Positions 36,223-46,207 of a DNA stretch of 64,000 nucleotides are shown in pieces. The notes beneath the pieces are model-generated. The model made no database searches. It worked only from the letters and a program-made list of their open reading frames with translations, and had not been told where the DNA came from. Position 1 is the stretch's first letter. Each line of letters begins with the position of its first letter. This DNA is from JBNAVJ01 sp049700455 (GTDB lineage Bacteria > Bacteroidota > Ignavibacteria > Tepidaquicellales > Tepidaquicellaceae): positions 1 through 64,000 of the forward strand of contig JBNAVJ010000010.1 in the NCBI GenBank assembly GCA_049700455.1. The letters are read 5' to 3'. The position numbers were made by a program, and so were the translations under genes.

Positions 36223-39200
36223 TTAGTCAGTAACTTTTATTTTAATTCCTTCAGAATGGGCGCTGAACTCAGGCGCATACATACATTGTATAGAAGTAAT
36301 TCCGTTTGAAAAAATTCCAGCCATATTTACAACAAGAGGATATTCGAACCTATATAAGCCTTTTGGTAAGTACGAGATAAAAAAGTTTGTTGCGGCATCA
36401 CGGGTGTTTTCATAGTATCCAATACCACCCTGCCATTTATATGTTGATATAACATTTGTTGGTTCTAATCCAGAAGCTCGCATATCTTTCAGGTGTATAT
36501 ATTCGAGGTCTCTATCAGTTGTAATTTCAATTACTACTTTTATTTTATCTCCAACTTTCAACTGAGTATTTTCATCAATAGGTGAAATTACCGGACCAGT
36601 TGGAGTATTTGTTTCGAGAAAGAGTTTTTTTGTAAGTTTTAGTTCTGTAGTAGCCTGTTGTATTTTATCAAGCTGCTCGAAATATTGCCAGTAAGCAGCT
36701 CCCCAGCTTATACCAGATGAAGTTTTGCTAACGGTAATGTTTCCCATATTGCTTGTAATGTCATTTCCATACCAGCTTGTTCTAAAGTAGCCTGTTCCGG
36801 CTTCAATTTTCAGATCAGGGATATTTTTCGGGTTCACATTAAGTTCTCCGACTTTAATATTGATGTCCTGTTCAGTGGTTAGCCAATTTGTTCCTTTAAG
36901 TAGAAGAGCATATACAGCATCAACAGTTGCTTTTGTTGTATTCCAGCGATTGGTTTGTTTATTTTTCAATAGCCATATTCTTAATTCATCTACGGACTTT
37001 GAATCATTAGCAACTTCGTCAAATACCTCAATCATTAACGCCTGAGTTTCAATGGGAGCTTCATACCAATAGTAGGAATTTTTGTTCCAGTTCCAGTACA
37101 TTCCGAATTCATCTGAATGAAGTGCATTTTCAGAAAAGGCACGAACTATCATATCAGGAACTCCAGAATTAGTTAGTCTATGAAGAGCAATAGCTGTTTG
37201 TGCCTGTGAATATTGTGTCATATTAATCCAGTATTTTTCTGCCTGAGAAATAAAGTAGTTATATGCTTCTTTAGTTTCATCAGAGATGGGAATCTCTTTG
37301 AAGAAACTGCGGCAATATAAATAGTGAATATGGATATACCAAATATGTTGATCCTCAAGTTTAATTTCATTTCTCCTGCCAAGTTCAACAAGTCTATTAT
37401 AATCGTTTGCAATTCTTGAATCTACATATTTTATAGCAGAAACAATTATAGACTTTACTGAATTATTGTTAGTGACATCTTCAATGCCCATTTTGCGAAG
37501 TTTTCCGAAGCCAGTTAAAATATGTTGTGTAATAAACCAGTCATCTGGCATTCCCTTGAACCAGGGGAACCCCCCATTTGAGAGCTGTAAATCTTGCAGT
37601 TTATTAATTGCTGCTTCAAGTTCATATTTCATTTTCATAATATCGAAAAGCACAGCAACACGTCTGTTTTGTTCTGTTTCAGAGGTTGCTTCTCTTACCC
37701 AGGGCGTTTCTTCAAGAAGTATGTTTTTTAAATCTTGATTTTTTTCAAGTTTTGATAGAAAAGCATCTGGCTGATATTTTAGCCAGGTATCAAAAACGTT
37801 TCTGATTTTAGAATCCGAGTTAACAATCTGGCTCCCGATACTGTTAGCATAAATTCTACTAAAAATCTGTTCACTGCATTCATAGGGGTATTCAATTAAG
37901 TAAGGCAACGATAAAACAGCATACCAGACAGGATTGGAGGTAAACTCTATTGTAAACTTGTAAGACCTTAATGTTGTGGAAGTATTATTGAGCAGTTTTT
38001 GAAAGCTGAAGTTTTTTGTTTGACCTTCTCGGATGGGTAAGGGTAGTGTCTCTGTTACCAGCATTTGATTTGTTAATACAGGTAGGGTGATTTCTTCACC
38101 GTCAGAAAAGTTATTCGAACGTGCGGTAGCACGAACAGCTAAAACAGTATAACCATCTGGAATTTTCAGAGTCCACTTAACCACCGAGTTTGAATTTGCG
38201 TTTACAGGTAGAGTTTGTTCTTGCTCACTGGAAATTATATTACTCAGAGTTTGCATTGTAATCGGGTCGAAGACTTCAAGTTTAGTGATGATATTTGTTT
38301 CTTTCTCAGTAAGATTAGAAATTTTTGCAGATAGATACACTTCATCGCCCTCGCGGAAAAATCTTGGTGCATTCAGAGAAATCATTAAATCTTTTTGAGT
38401 TGCAAGTTCGTTTGATACGAAACCATATTTAAGGTCTTGAGTGTGTGCAAACCCCATCATTTTCCATTTTGTAAGTGATTCAGGGATTTTGAATCTTATT
38501 GCAAGATTGCCTTCCTTATCAGTTTCAAGCTGGGGATAGAAGAATGCAGTTTCGGAAAAGTCTTTTCTAATTTGTATTTCTGGCGTAGGGGCTTCTTTTT
38601 TTGAAAGGCCATCTTTTCTTGTTAAACCATTTGTAGGTTCTTCTTCGGTCTTTGCTTTTAACATAACTTTACTATCCAGTTCATAATCGTAATATCCTCC
38701 ACTAACCCATTTCAAACGTTCATATTCAATGTTATAGAAGTATGATAAGGGTTTAGTGAGATAATAATACTCTGAAGAATAACTTTCAGTAAAATCGTTT
38801 TGTGTCCAGGCATGTTTATAGTTATAGTATCTATATATATCAAAATACCATTGGAGTGGAGCAAATGCATCGAGAGAAGCATCATAAAGTGTGGCAAGCA
38901 TTTCAGCCATTACCTTTTCACCTCCCTTTCCTTGAATTTTCAGTTTCCATTCTTCTTCAGAACCAGGGAGCAATTTATTTCTGAAGGTTTCAAAAGAGAT
39001 GTTGAGCATTTTATCTGTATAGGGAACGCTGAAGTTATTTGAAAACAACATTAACTGGTTAAGATTGGTGCCAACCAGATGGAATGCAAAATTTCCAATT
39101 TCGTTTTGTGTAACGGGAATCTCAAGGCGTGTTTGAGAGTTATCAAGTTTAACAAATCCTGACTTTGTCAAATCATTTTTTACTTCCACATCATAATATA

Positions 39201-42200
39201 GAGTAAAGTTTTTCAGAGCACTTCCTATTAAGATTTCTGCTGTTTCTCCAGGTTCATACTTACTTTTGATAGGTATGATGTAACTGTGCAGGTTGTAAAC
39301 TGGAGTTGAACTGAATTTATCGAAGACAGTAAAGTAGTTTTTGAATTCAGCTTTTTCTCCAAAATTATCTTCTGCTGTCATTTCGACGAAGTAAAATCCC
39401 TGATTCCATTGGTCAAGGTTTAACGAAAGTACAGAATCTACATTTGTATCAAAGTTTTTCTCCAGTACTTTAAACTCCGGTTCCCATTTTGTGTAGTCAT
39501 CTTCATTGCCATAGGGGTAATGTGGAAGCAGTTTTTTGAATTGTGATTTGGTGTAAAGGAGCTTATCAGGGACTTCACCAATCTGTGCTATATCCATATC
39601 AGTTTGTGAATATATATATTTTGTTGGTTTCCACGGTCTATCTACAAGTGGCGTTTCTGGTGTTTTTATTTTCCAGATTGTCAGGGTGACTTTCGCGGGT
39701 TGTTTTTGCATGCTGTAATTTGTTGCGGAAATCAGAAAATCTTTTTTCCCGAATTTATCTACATAATCAGGAATATTGATGCCAAGTTTGAGTGCTGAAT
39801 AACCGATTGAAACTGATTTGCTGGCACTTATTGTTTCACCGTTTATATCTGTAACATCAATGTTAATGGTGAAATTATAATATGGATTTGAAGATTTTGG
39901 GATTGTAGGATCTGGTAATGCTGGAAATTCTATTTCAAATGACCCATCAGGTTTAGTTCTGGTAACGCCATTTAATATTTCAACTGTTGAGCCAACTTTA
40001 GGATAGAAGTACCAGTAAAACTTATATGGGATGTAACTCTGTCTTGTAATACGATATTTTACAGTGGCATTATCAATCTTTACGCCAGAGTAGGTATTTG
40101 CCATTCCATTAATTTTAACATTTTGTTCGAGTTTATAAGTACCTTGAATTTCCCCAATAGTAACTTCAAATTTTGGACGTTTGTATTCCTCGACGTTAAA
40201 GTAAATTGCTCCTGTTATTTCAGGACTTGCTATTCTCATTTTCCCGGTTTTGTTTGCAGGCAATACAAAGCTGCCTGCAAAAGAGCCATAATTGTTTGTT
40301 TGTAGTGTCAGTGTAGATACTTCCTGTCCATTTGCATCATAGAGGTTAACTTTAAGTTGATGGTTTGTTACAATTTTATGTTCATCTTCCAGAGATGATA
40401 TCAGTAAGCCCTTAAAGTTGACCGTTTGTCCGGGTCTGTATATTGCTCTATCTGTGAAATAAAAAATCTGTTCTGTTTGTTGTTTGTCATAAGTTTTATG
40501 TATACTCTGGCTGTAGTCATAGAAATTGTTATTAGTAAAATATTTAATCGATGAGCCTATGTATCTTGTATTCAGTACATCATTGTTGTTAGTTGCAACG
40601 AGATAATATCGGGAATAAGAGTATTCCTCTTTTGGTAACTTGAATTGTAAAAATCCATTTTTATCTGTGTTGAGCGTTGCATATTTTTCATAGATATAGC
40701 CAAACTTGTTTTCATCATAACGTTCAATAAAGACTTCAACATTGATATTTGAAAGTGGAGTTCCATTGTATCTATCGTGAAAGAAAAACTGATTTTCGTT
40801 TTTATCATTGTCTCGATAAACATAGGCAATATTTGATACGGTAAGGGCTGATATTGCATAGATATTATCGTTAAAATTGAAATCATTTGTGCTTGAAGCT
40901 ATTATAATATATTCGCCAAAGTCAAGAGGTGGCAGAACAAATTCTGTTGAGTGGGGTTGGTAATCTCTATCATCGGGCAGGTCAATGGTTGTATCATATG
41001 CTACAGGGAATTTGTATAAAGCTTTTATCAATGCTCTTGTACGTTCATCATAGGAGGAAAGACTTTCATCTGCTTCAAGTTCTTTCGTAATTGTCTCCAG
41101 AGATTTAATGGGTGCTTTAAAAACTTTTAAGTAAGTTTTACCAAGATTTCTATATTTTATAAACACAACAGAAGGTTGATTTGCAGGTACAATACTCTGG
41201 GTATTGAGTGTCAAAAAATACGATTCTAATTTATTCTGAAGAGCTATACAAAGTTTAGCGCCTTCAGATGATGGGAAATCATCGATAGCTTTTTTACAAT
41301 AGGAGAGAGCAGTTCTCAAATCCCATTTATGTTCGTCTGAAATAAGGGGTTTGTATAAAGTGGCACTTGTTACATAAAGTTCTGCAATTTTATAGTTTAT
41401 CAAAGCGGAAAATTCATTTCCGCTATATCTTTTTGTAAGATATTGGTAAGCTTCTAATATTAATTGTTCTTTTGCAGGTATGGAGGAGTATTTATGTACA
41501 AACTCTAACCTCTTTAAGTCAACATCAATCAAAGCCTCAGGATTAATGTCGTTTAAGTGAAACTGAATAAGTTTTTGTAATAATACTATAGCATAATACC
41601 TGTATGAGAAAGGGTCAGTGGTTTTAATTTCAATTTTTACAAAATCTTCTGCGGGCAGGAAATAATCCGGCGAATTAAAAGCAAACTGTTCGGCTGGCTG
41701 AGTAACATCTGTTTCAGTAGCAGCAAAAAAGTCAATTGCTCTGTGTGCAAGCAAATCGAATAATGTTGGTCTGAATTTTCTCCCTTCTGGAATTTTGTCC
41801 TGCGAATATGAAGTGAGCATTTCCTTATATTCTTCTACCTTGACAGACTGTAAAAGGCTTTCATCTTCGAGTGACTTTTTGTAGTTATCAATTATAACTT
41901 CGACAAATTTTGAAGCGTCCCAGAAGTTAATATCTTTCTGTTCTACACCTATAATTTTACTGCGTCCAAGTATTTTGTATTTATTGCTTTGAAAATAATA
42001 TTCATAAGAAGAAGCAAGTAGAGAATGGAGGATATTTCGATAAGGAGCTGGTGCGTTAATAAGTTCATCGTTTAGAATTTTGATGATATCTTCAGGATAA
42101 TTCTCTGAGATATTTGCTAAACTTATGACTCGCAAATATAGGGCAAAACACATTTTAGGATAATCATTGTCTCTGCTGGCTTTGAGATAAACGGCATCAA

Positions 42201-42354
42201 TTTCTTCGAGTGCTGATTTTGTAAAGCCATAAGTTTGAAGTGAGTCAATAAGTTTAAATTTCTCTTTATAAAAATCTTCCTGACTGTAGGATGTGGTTAA
42301 TAATATGAAAGTCAGTAGTAAAATGGTGAAAGTGAAGGCTCCTTGTTTTTTCAT
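36223..42354 (-). CDS. Bacterial alpha-2-macroglobulin with thioester motif
   Basis: 2043 residues with a signal peptide (about residues 8-24, cleavage near SYS) and no lipobox. The N-terminal about 500 residues are helical and family-poor. The MG2-type domain appears at about 640 (RAIYRPGQTVNFKGLLI), then further MG beta-domains, an A2M domain near 1300 (FPQLETDKEGNLAIRFKIPESLTKWKMMGFAH) and the thioester motif CSEQ at Cys1493 in YPYECSEQIF. An alpha-toroid thioester domain follows (LSNGGFPWFKG, ETQALMIEVFDEV) and a C-terminal receptor-like domain. Bacterial A2Ms trap or covalently link attacking proteases in the periplasm or at the surface. The usual pbpC partner gene is not next to it. The long N-terminal extension is larger than in the E. 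coli homologue (about 1650 residues). Confidence 0.9.
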   Translation of the reverse strand: MKKQGAFTFTILLLTFILLTTSYSQEDFYKEKFKLIDSLQTYGFTKSALEEIDAVYLKASRDNDYPKMCFALYLRVISLANISENYPEDIIKILNDELINAPAPYRNILHSLLASSYEYYFQSNKYKILGRSKIIGVEQKDINFWDASKFVEVIIDNYKKSLEDESLLQSVKVEEYKEMLTSYSQDKIPEGRKFRPTLFDLLAHRAIDFFAATETDVTQPAEQFAFNSPDYFLPAEDFVKIEIKTTDPFSYRYYAIVLLQKLIQFHLNDINPEALIDVDLKRLEFVHKYSSIPAKEQLILEAYQYLTKRYSGNEFSALINYKIAELYVTSATLYKPLISDEHKWDLRTALSYCKKAIDDFPSSEGAKLCIALQNKLESYFLTLNTQSIVPANQPSVVFIKYRNLGKTYLKVFKAPIKSLETITKELEADESLSSYDERTRALIKALYKFPVAYDTTIDLPDDRDYQPHSTEFVLPPLDFGEYIIIASSTNDFNFNDNIYAISALTVSNIAYVYRDNDKNENQFFFHDRYNGTPLSNINVEVFIERYDENKFGYIYEKYATLNTDKNGFLQFKLPKEEYSYSRYYLVATNNNDVLNTRYIGSSIKYFTNNNFYDYSQSIHKTYDKQQTEQIFYFTDRAIYRPGQTVNFKGLLISSLEDEHKIVTNHQLKVNLYDANGQEVSTLTLQTNNYGSFAGSFVLPANKTGKMRIASPEITGAIYFNVEEYKRPKFEVTIGEIQGTYKLEQNVKINGMANTYSGVKIDNATVKYRITRQSYIPYKFYWYFYPKVGSTVEILNGVTRTKPDGSFEIEFPALPDPTIPKSSNPYYNFTINIDVTDINGETISASKSVSIGYSALKLGINIPDYVDKFGKKDFLISATNYSMQKQPAKVTLTIWKIKTPETPLVDRPWKPTKYIYSQTDMDIAQIGEVPDKLLYTKSQFKKLLPHYPYGNEDDYTKWEPEFKVLEKNFDTNVDSVLSLNLDQWNQGFYFVEMTAEDNFGEKAEFKNYFTVFDKFSSTPVYNLHSYIIPIKSKYEPGETAEILIGSALKNFTLYYDVEVKNDLTKSGFVKLDNSQTRLEIPVTQNEIGNFAFHLVGTNLNQLMLFSNNFSVPYTDKMLNISFETFRNKLLPGSEEEWKLKIQGKGGEKVMAEMLATLYDASLDAFAPLQWYFDIYRYYNYKHAWTQNDFTESYSSEYYYLTKPLSYFYNIEYERLKWVSGGYYDYELDSKVMLKAKTEEEPTNGLTRKDGLSKKEAPTPEIQIRKDFSETAFFYPQLETDKEGNLAIRFKIPESLTKWKMMGFAHTQDLKYGFVSNELATQKDLMISLNAPRFFREGDEVYLSAKISNLTEKETNIITKLEVFDPITMQTLSNIISSEQEQTLPVNANSNSVVKWTLKIPDGYTVLAVRATARSNNFSDGEEITLPVLTNQMLVTETLPLPIREGQTKNFSFQKLLNNTSTTLRSYKFTIEFTSNPVWYAVLSLPYLIEYPYECSEQIFSRIYANSIGSQIVNSDSKIRNVFDTWLKYQPDAFLSKLEKNQDLKNILLEETPWVREATSETEQNRRVAVLFDIMKMKYELEAAINKLQDLQLSNGGFPWFKGMPDDWFITQHILTGFGKLRKMGIEDVTNNNSVKSIIVSAIKYVDSRIANDYNRLVELGRRNEIKLEDQHIWYIHIHYLYCRSFFKEIPISDETKEAYNYFISQAEKYWINMTQYSQAQTAIALHRLTNSGVPDMIVRAFSENALHSDEFGMYWNWNKNSYYWYEAPIETQALMIEVFDEVANDSKSVDELRIWLLKNKQTNRWNTTKATVDAVYALLLKGTNWLTTEQDINIKVGELNVNPKNIPDLKIEAGTGYFRTSWYGNDITSNMGNITVSKTSSGISWGAAYWQYFEQLDKIQQATTELKLTKKLFLETNTPTGPVISPIDENTQLKVGDKIKVVIEITTDRDLEYIHLKDMRASGLEPTNVISTYKWQGGIGYYENTRDAATNFFISYLPKGLYRFEYPLVVNMAGIFSNGITSIQCMYAPEFSAHSEGIKIKVTD

Positions 42355-42454
42355 TTTTGTAAAAATTATTTTATCAGAAACTTTGTCTGTAACTTTATGT
42401 TGTAAAACCTTATTTCTTATACTTATTAATTAGCCATAGAGTTCCTAAGCGGAA

Positions 42455-42486
42455 AAAGGCTAACACAGATAAGAGTGTTAGCCTTT
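42455..42486 (-). terminator. Strong terminator of the amino acid permease gene
   Basis: Perfect 12-bp stem AAAGGCTAACAC (minus, 42475-42486) / GTGTTAGCCTTT (42455-42466), loop of eight bases, then TT on the minus strand. It begins six bases past the permease stop at 42493 and lies 100 bases upstream of the macroglobulin start, insulating the two genes. Confidence 0.9.
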
Positions 42487-42492
42487 AAAAAT

Positions 42493-43992
42493 TTAATTAT
42501 TGCTGGAGGATAATATTTTATGCATTACACTATGTTTTCTTCCATAAAAGATATAGATTAAAAGTCCGATAAGTAACCAGACAAACAATCTAAGCCAATT
42601 TTCAATTGGTAATGAAAACATCAGTACCAGACAGGTTAATATACCCATAATGGGTACAAATGGAAACAAAGGAGCTTTAAAAGGTCTATGAGCCTCAGGA
42701 TGTTTTTTTCTCATTATTAGAACAGCAGAACAAACTACTACAAAAGCAAATAGAGTTCCAATATTAACAAGTTCAGCAAGTACTCTAAGTGGTAAAAATC
42801 CTGCAAGGGAACCGACAAAAACTCCTGTTGCTATAGTTGATTTCCAGGGGGTTCTAAATTTTTCATGTACAGCGCCGAAAATTTTTGGAGGCACCAGACC
42901 ATCACGTGCCATAGCCAGTAATACTCTTGGTTGACTCAGCATCATAACAAGCAAGACTGATGTTATACCTGCAACAGCTCCTATAGAAATAAGGAATTGT
43001 GCCCAGGTTAAACCAACTCTTTTAAAGGCATCAGAAACAGGAGCATCAATGTTGATTTCTGTATATGGTACCATTCCTGTTAGTACTGCAGCAACCAGTA
43101 CATAAAGGACAGTACATATTAGAAGTGATGCGATTATTCCAACAGGTACATCTTTTTGTGGTTGCTTAGCTTCCTCAGCATGGGTCGATACTGAATCAAA
43201 ACCAATGTAGGCAAAAAATATCATTGCAGCACCAGCAAGCATACCGAGTGGTGCCCCATCAAGAGCACTTTGTCCCCAAACGGTATTCCCGAAGAAACTT
43301 AAACCACCATACCCAAAAGGAGCAAAGTTTGACCAGTTTGCAGTATTAACATAAAATGCGCCTACGCCAATGACAAATAGTACAATAGAAACTTTTGTGA
43401 TAACCATTGCAGCGTTAAATCCGGCACTTTCACGAATTCCTTTGATAAGAATCAGAGTTACAATGGTGGTTATGATAATGGCAGGTAGGTCAATTACAGA
43501 ACCTGTTGCATAAAAGTGGCCTTTAGCTGGGTCAAAGTCAAACGGTGACCGCTGCAAGGCTTGAGGCATCTGTACATTGAAAATTTTAAGAAAGTCTTGA
43601 AAGTAGTGCGACCACCCATGCGCAACTGTTGCAGAGCCAACTGCATACTCTAAAACAAGATCCCATCCAATTATCCACGCAAAAAGTTCACCGAGTGTAG
43701 CATATGCGTATGTATATGCACTGCCTGCGACGGGTACCATTGATGCAAATTCTGCATAACACATAGCTGCGAAAATGCAGGCAATTCCTGCAGCAATGAA
43801 AGATACAATTACAGCTGGACCGGCTTTATCGTGAGCGGCAATCCCGGTTAGAACGAAAATTCCGGTTCCAATGATTGCACCAACTCCAAGACTGGTTAGA
43901 GTTACTGGTCCAAGGATTCTTCTCAAACGGTTTTCACCTTTCATTTCCTCAAGAAGCAATTCAAGGGGTTTTCTGGCAAAGAGTTGATTCAT
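42493..43992 (-). CDS. CAT-type amino acid permease (APC superfamily)
   Basis: 499 residues with about 12-14 membrane segments. Diagnostic blocks: LTSLGVGAIIGTGIFVLTGIAAHDKAGPA (helix 1, substrate-backbone binding glycines), CYAEFASMVPVAGSAYTYAYATLGE, GWDLVLEYAVGSATVAHGWS and FFAYIGFDSVSTHAEEAKQPQKD. These are typical of cationic amino acid transporter-like permeases of bacteria (YfnA/YhdG type). Probably takes up amino acids by proton-coupled transport; the actual substrate is not readable. ATG at 43990-43992; monocistronic with its own terminator. A second, more distant APC-fold transporter with a USP-like tail lies about 9 kb to the left. Confidence 0.9.
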   Translation of the reverse strand: MNQLFARKPLELLLEEMKGENRLRRILGPVTLTSLGVGAIIGTGIFVLTGIAAHDKAGPAVIVSFIAAGIACIFAAMCYAEFASMVPVAGSAYTYAYATLGELFAWIIGWDLVLEYAVGSATVAHGWSHYFQDFLKIFNVQMPQALQRSPFDFDPAKGHFYATGSVIDLPAIIITTIVTLILIKGIRESAGFNAAMVITKVSIVLFVIGVGAFYVNTANWSNFAPFGYGGLSFFGNTVWGQSALDGAPLGMLAGAAMIFFAYIGFDSVSTHAEEAKQPQKDVPVGIIASLLICTVLYVLVAAVLTGMVPYTEINIDAPVSDAFKRVGLTWAQFLISIGAVAGITSVLLVMMLSQPRVLLAMARDGLVPPKIFGAVHEKFRTPWKSTIATGVFVGSLAGFLPLRVLAELVNIGTLFAFVVVCSAVLIMRKKHPEAHRPFKAPLFPFVPIMGILTCLVLMFSLPIENWLRLFVWLLIGLLIYIFYGRKHSVMHKILSSSNN

Positions 43993-44553
43993 AAGCCAAG
44001 CTCTTTTAATTTTGAAAATAAAATATTATACGATTTTAATAAAAAACTCTTTAAATAATAAGTCATTTTTAAATTTCTTTTCAGGGAACTCTGTGAGTAA
44101 CAAAACCGTAGTAGTAAAAAAAATCTGACTTTACATTCTTCCTTTATTTATTAAACACATTTACGAGTAAGACGGGATTATTAATTTAATAAAATAAAGC
44201 ATTACTACATTTTCAAGTGAGGTTGCTCTTTCAAAGTTTAACTTTTACGAGATGCAATGATAAAAAATGTAACGGTTTTAATTTTGGTAGAATAAAAAAA
44301 ATGGTAAAAATAATATTATCCCTGCCTTTACTATTCTGGTAACAGGTGACAACTATATTAAGACTGTTTACACTTTATCTATGTTTGCTGGACAGGAAAG
44401 ATGCAGAAATAAATGTCAATTGCAAACCCCTGCAAAACACACACCCTGTAGTAAAGAGAAAGTATCTGGTTTATGTTGTTGTGATAGCATCTTAAAAAAA
44501 TGAATTGAAGTTAAAAATAGAAATAGATAGTTTACAAATAATAACATACGGAA
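43993..44553. other. Intergenic region between divergent genes, nothing recognised
   Basis: 561 AT-rich bases between the permease start and the BNR-repeat protein start. It must hold both promoters, but no -35/-10 pair stood out. No tRNA, riboswitch fold or small coding frame with a ribosome site was found. Confidence 0.5.
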
Positions 44554-45753
44554 ATGAAAAAAATATATGTCTTACTGCTAATCTTTTTAATTTTCACTTC
44601 AGAGTTATCAGCTCAGTGGATTCCTGTCGGTCAGACATCAGGTTTAGGTGGTGATATTATGTCACTACTTGAATATAATGGTGTTTTATATGCTGGAGGT
44701 ACTGCATATCTTTTTCGCTCTTCCGATGAGGGGGTAAATTGGAGTGGTTATTTAGGTCCAATTGCCTATGCCTGGTCGCTGGTTCAGTCAAATGGGAATA
44801 TATTCTGTGGTCTTGCCTATACAGCCCAAACTCCCGGGGTATATATATCCACTAACAATGGTTTGAATTGGTCAATAACATCACTTTTAAATATTTCCAT
44901 AGATGCAATGACAGGTTCTGGTTCTCAGGTATTAGCTTCAAGTATGGGACAGGGGAAAATTTATAGTACTACAAATAATGGATTGAACTGGACCACTATT
45001 ACCACTGGTCTTTCAGGCCACCTTGCAATTTCAGGTAATAGAATATATTGTGCGGGAAGTGGTTTAAGGGTTACGACAAATAACGGAGCGAGCTGGAATA
45101 TAATACATAATAGCGGTGGAATTTCAGTTGTAGCTGATGATTCCCTTGTAATTTTTGGAACACAGGATGGTGATATATACCGCTCAACAAACTACGGACA
45201 AACATGGACAAAAACTTACAGTGTCTCTCAAGCTTACGTTTATTCTCTATATAAATACGGTTCATATATTTTTGCAGGGACAGATTCAGGATTTGTAGTT
45301 TCGACCGATGGAGGGTTAAGCTTTTTTAATCGTAATCAGAATTTAGGAGCTTCAAGAATTACTGCTATAATGGTATATAATAACTATGTTTATGTTGCTA
45401 ACGGCAACTATGCAGCTGTGCCTGTGGCTGTATGGAGGCGCCAGCTTGCTGACGTTATTGGAATTAAATCTATCAGTAGCCAGGTACCTTCAGCCTATAA
45501 ACTATTTCAGAATTATCCTAATCCGTTTAATCCGACCACGGTTTTTAGGTTTGATTTACCGGTTTCCAGTCATACAAAGCTGATAATATATGATGTTATT
45601 GGACGTGAAATTAAAACGTTGGTAAACGATAAACTAAATCCCGGTACGTATGAAGTCCAATGGGACGGGAGTGGATATTCGAGCGGTGTGTATTTTTATC
45701 GTCTGGTAACAGAAGGTTATCAGGAGTCCAAAAAAATGATACTTAACAAATAG
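44554..45753 (+). CDS. Secreted BNR/Asp-box repeat protein with T9SS sorting domain
   Basis: 399 residues. Signal peptide (LLLIFLIFTSELSAQ). A six- or seven-bladed propeller is indicated by Asp-box repeats of the form S(T/S)xxGxxW: SSDEGVNWS, STNNGLNWS, TTNNGLNWT, TTNNGASWN, STNYGQTWT, STDGGLSFF. This is the pattern of Ycf48-like and sialidase-type propellers, but sialidase catalytic residues are not evident. The last about 80 residues are a T9SS type A domain (FQNYPNPFNPTTVFRFDLP, LIIYDVIGREIKTL, SGVYFYRLVTEGYQESKKM). Predicted extracellular binding protein, ligand unknown. Terminator directly downstream. Confidence 0.85.
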   Translation: MKKIYVLLLIFLIFTSELSAQWIPVGQTSGLGGDIMSLLEYNGVLYAGGTAYLFRSSDEGVNWSGYLGPIAYAWSLVQSNGNIFCGLAYTAQTPGVYISTNNGLNWSITSLLNISIDAMTGSGSQVLASSMGQGKIYSTTNNGLNWTTITTGLSGHLAISGNRIYCAGSGLRVTTNNGASWNIIHNSGGISVVADDSLVIFGTQDGDIYRSTNYGQTWTKTYSVSQAYVYSLYKYGSYIFAGTDSGFVVSTDGGLSFFNRNQNLGASRITAIMVYNNYVYVANGNYAAVPVAVWRRQLADVIGIKSISSQVPSAYKLFQNYPNPFNPTTVFRFDLPVSSHTKLIIYDVIGREIKTLVNDKLNPGTYEVQWDGSGYSSGVYFYRLVTEGYQESKKMILNK

Positions 45754-45777
45754 AAGATAGAAATGGTATAGTTTTTA

Positions 45778-45820
45778 AGCCTGCCTGTCTGTGTATAGTT
45801 GAAGGGCAGGCTGTTTTATT
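45778..45820 (+). terminator. Terminator after the BNR-repeat gene
   Basis: Stem AGCCTGCC (45778-45785) / GGCAGGCT (45805-45812), loop of 19 bases, followed by GTTTTATTTT. It begins 24 bases past the stop. The remaining bases up to 46130 are AT-rich with nothing recognised. Confidence 0.75.
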
Positions 45821-46152
45821 TTAATAATACAGTACTACAATTTAGTTAGTAGAAAAAAAGGAGGATTCTGAAAGGACGTTTTTTTAGATTTGTTTATAAA
45901 AGAGACTACATTTAGAACTGCAATTTTAGTTAACATTAAATTTTTTTATCGAGGGGTAATTAAAACTAATTGTGCTGGCTTATGTTTTATGTTTTGCTCC
46001 TCTTCTTTTTTTTTAATATATTGATTTGATGTGTTAATTTGTTTAATTTTAATTTAGTTAATGAAGCTCTACAGTTAAGCAGACAAAAGGTACTCATTGG
46101 TATCAGGCATTGGAATTATTTTTATACGTTAAAAACGGAGGGTTATAAGAAT

Positions 46153-46179
46153 ATGAAAAATTTTTCGTTTCACAAATAG
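46153..46179 (+). CDS. Possible eight-codon leader peptide
   Basis: ATG at 46153 preceded by GGAGGG (46137-46142, ten bases upstream) encodes MKNFSFHK and stops with TAG at 46177-46179. It ends 28 bases before the preferred start of the FG-GAP gene. The strong ribosome site on a tiny frame suggests a leader or uORF controlling the next gene; a chance purine stretch is the alternative. Confidence 0.3.
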   Translation: MKNFSFHK

Positions 46180-46207
46180 AATGGAAAAAAAATCAGGAGG
46201 TTATATA

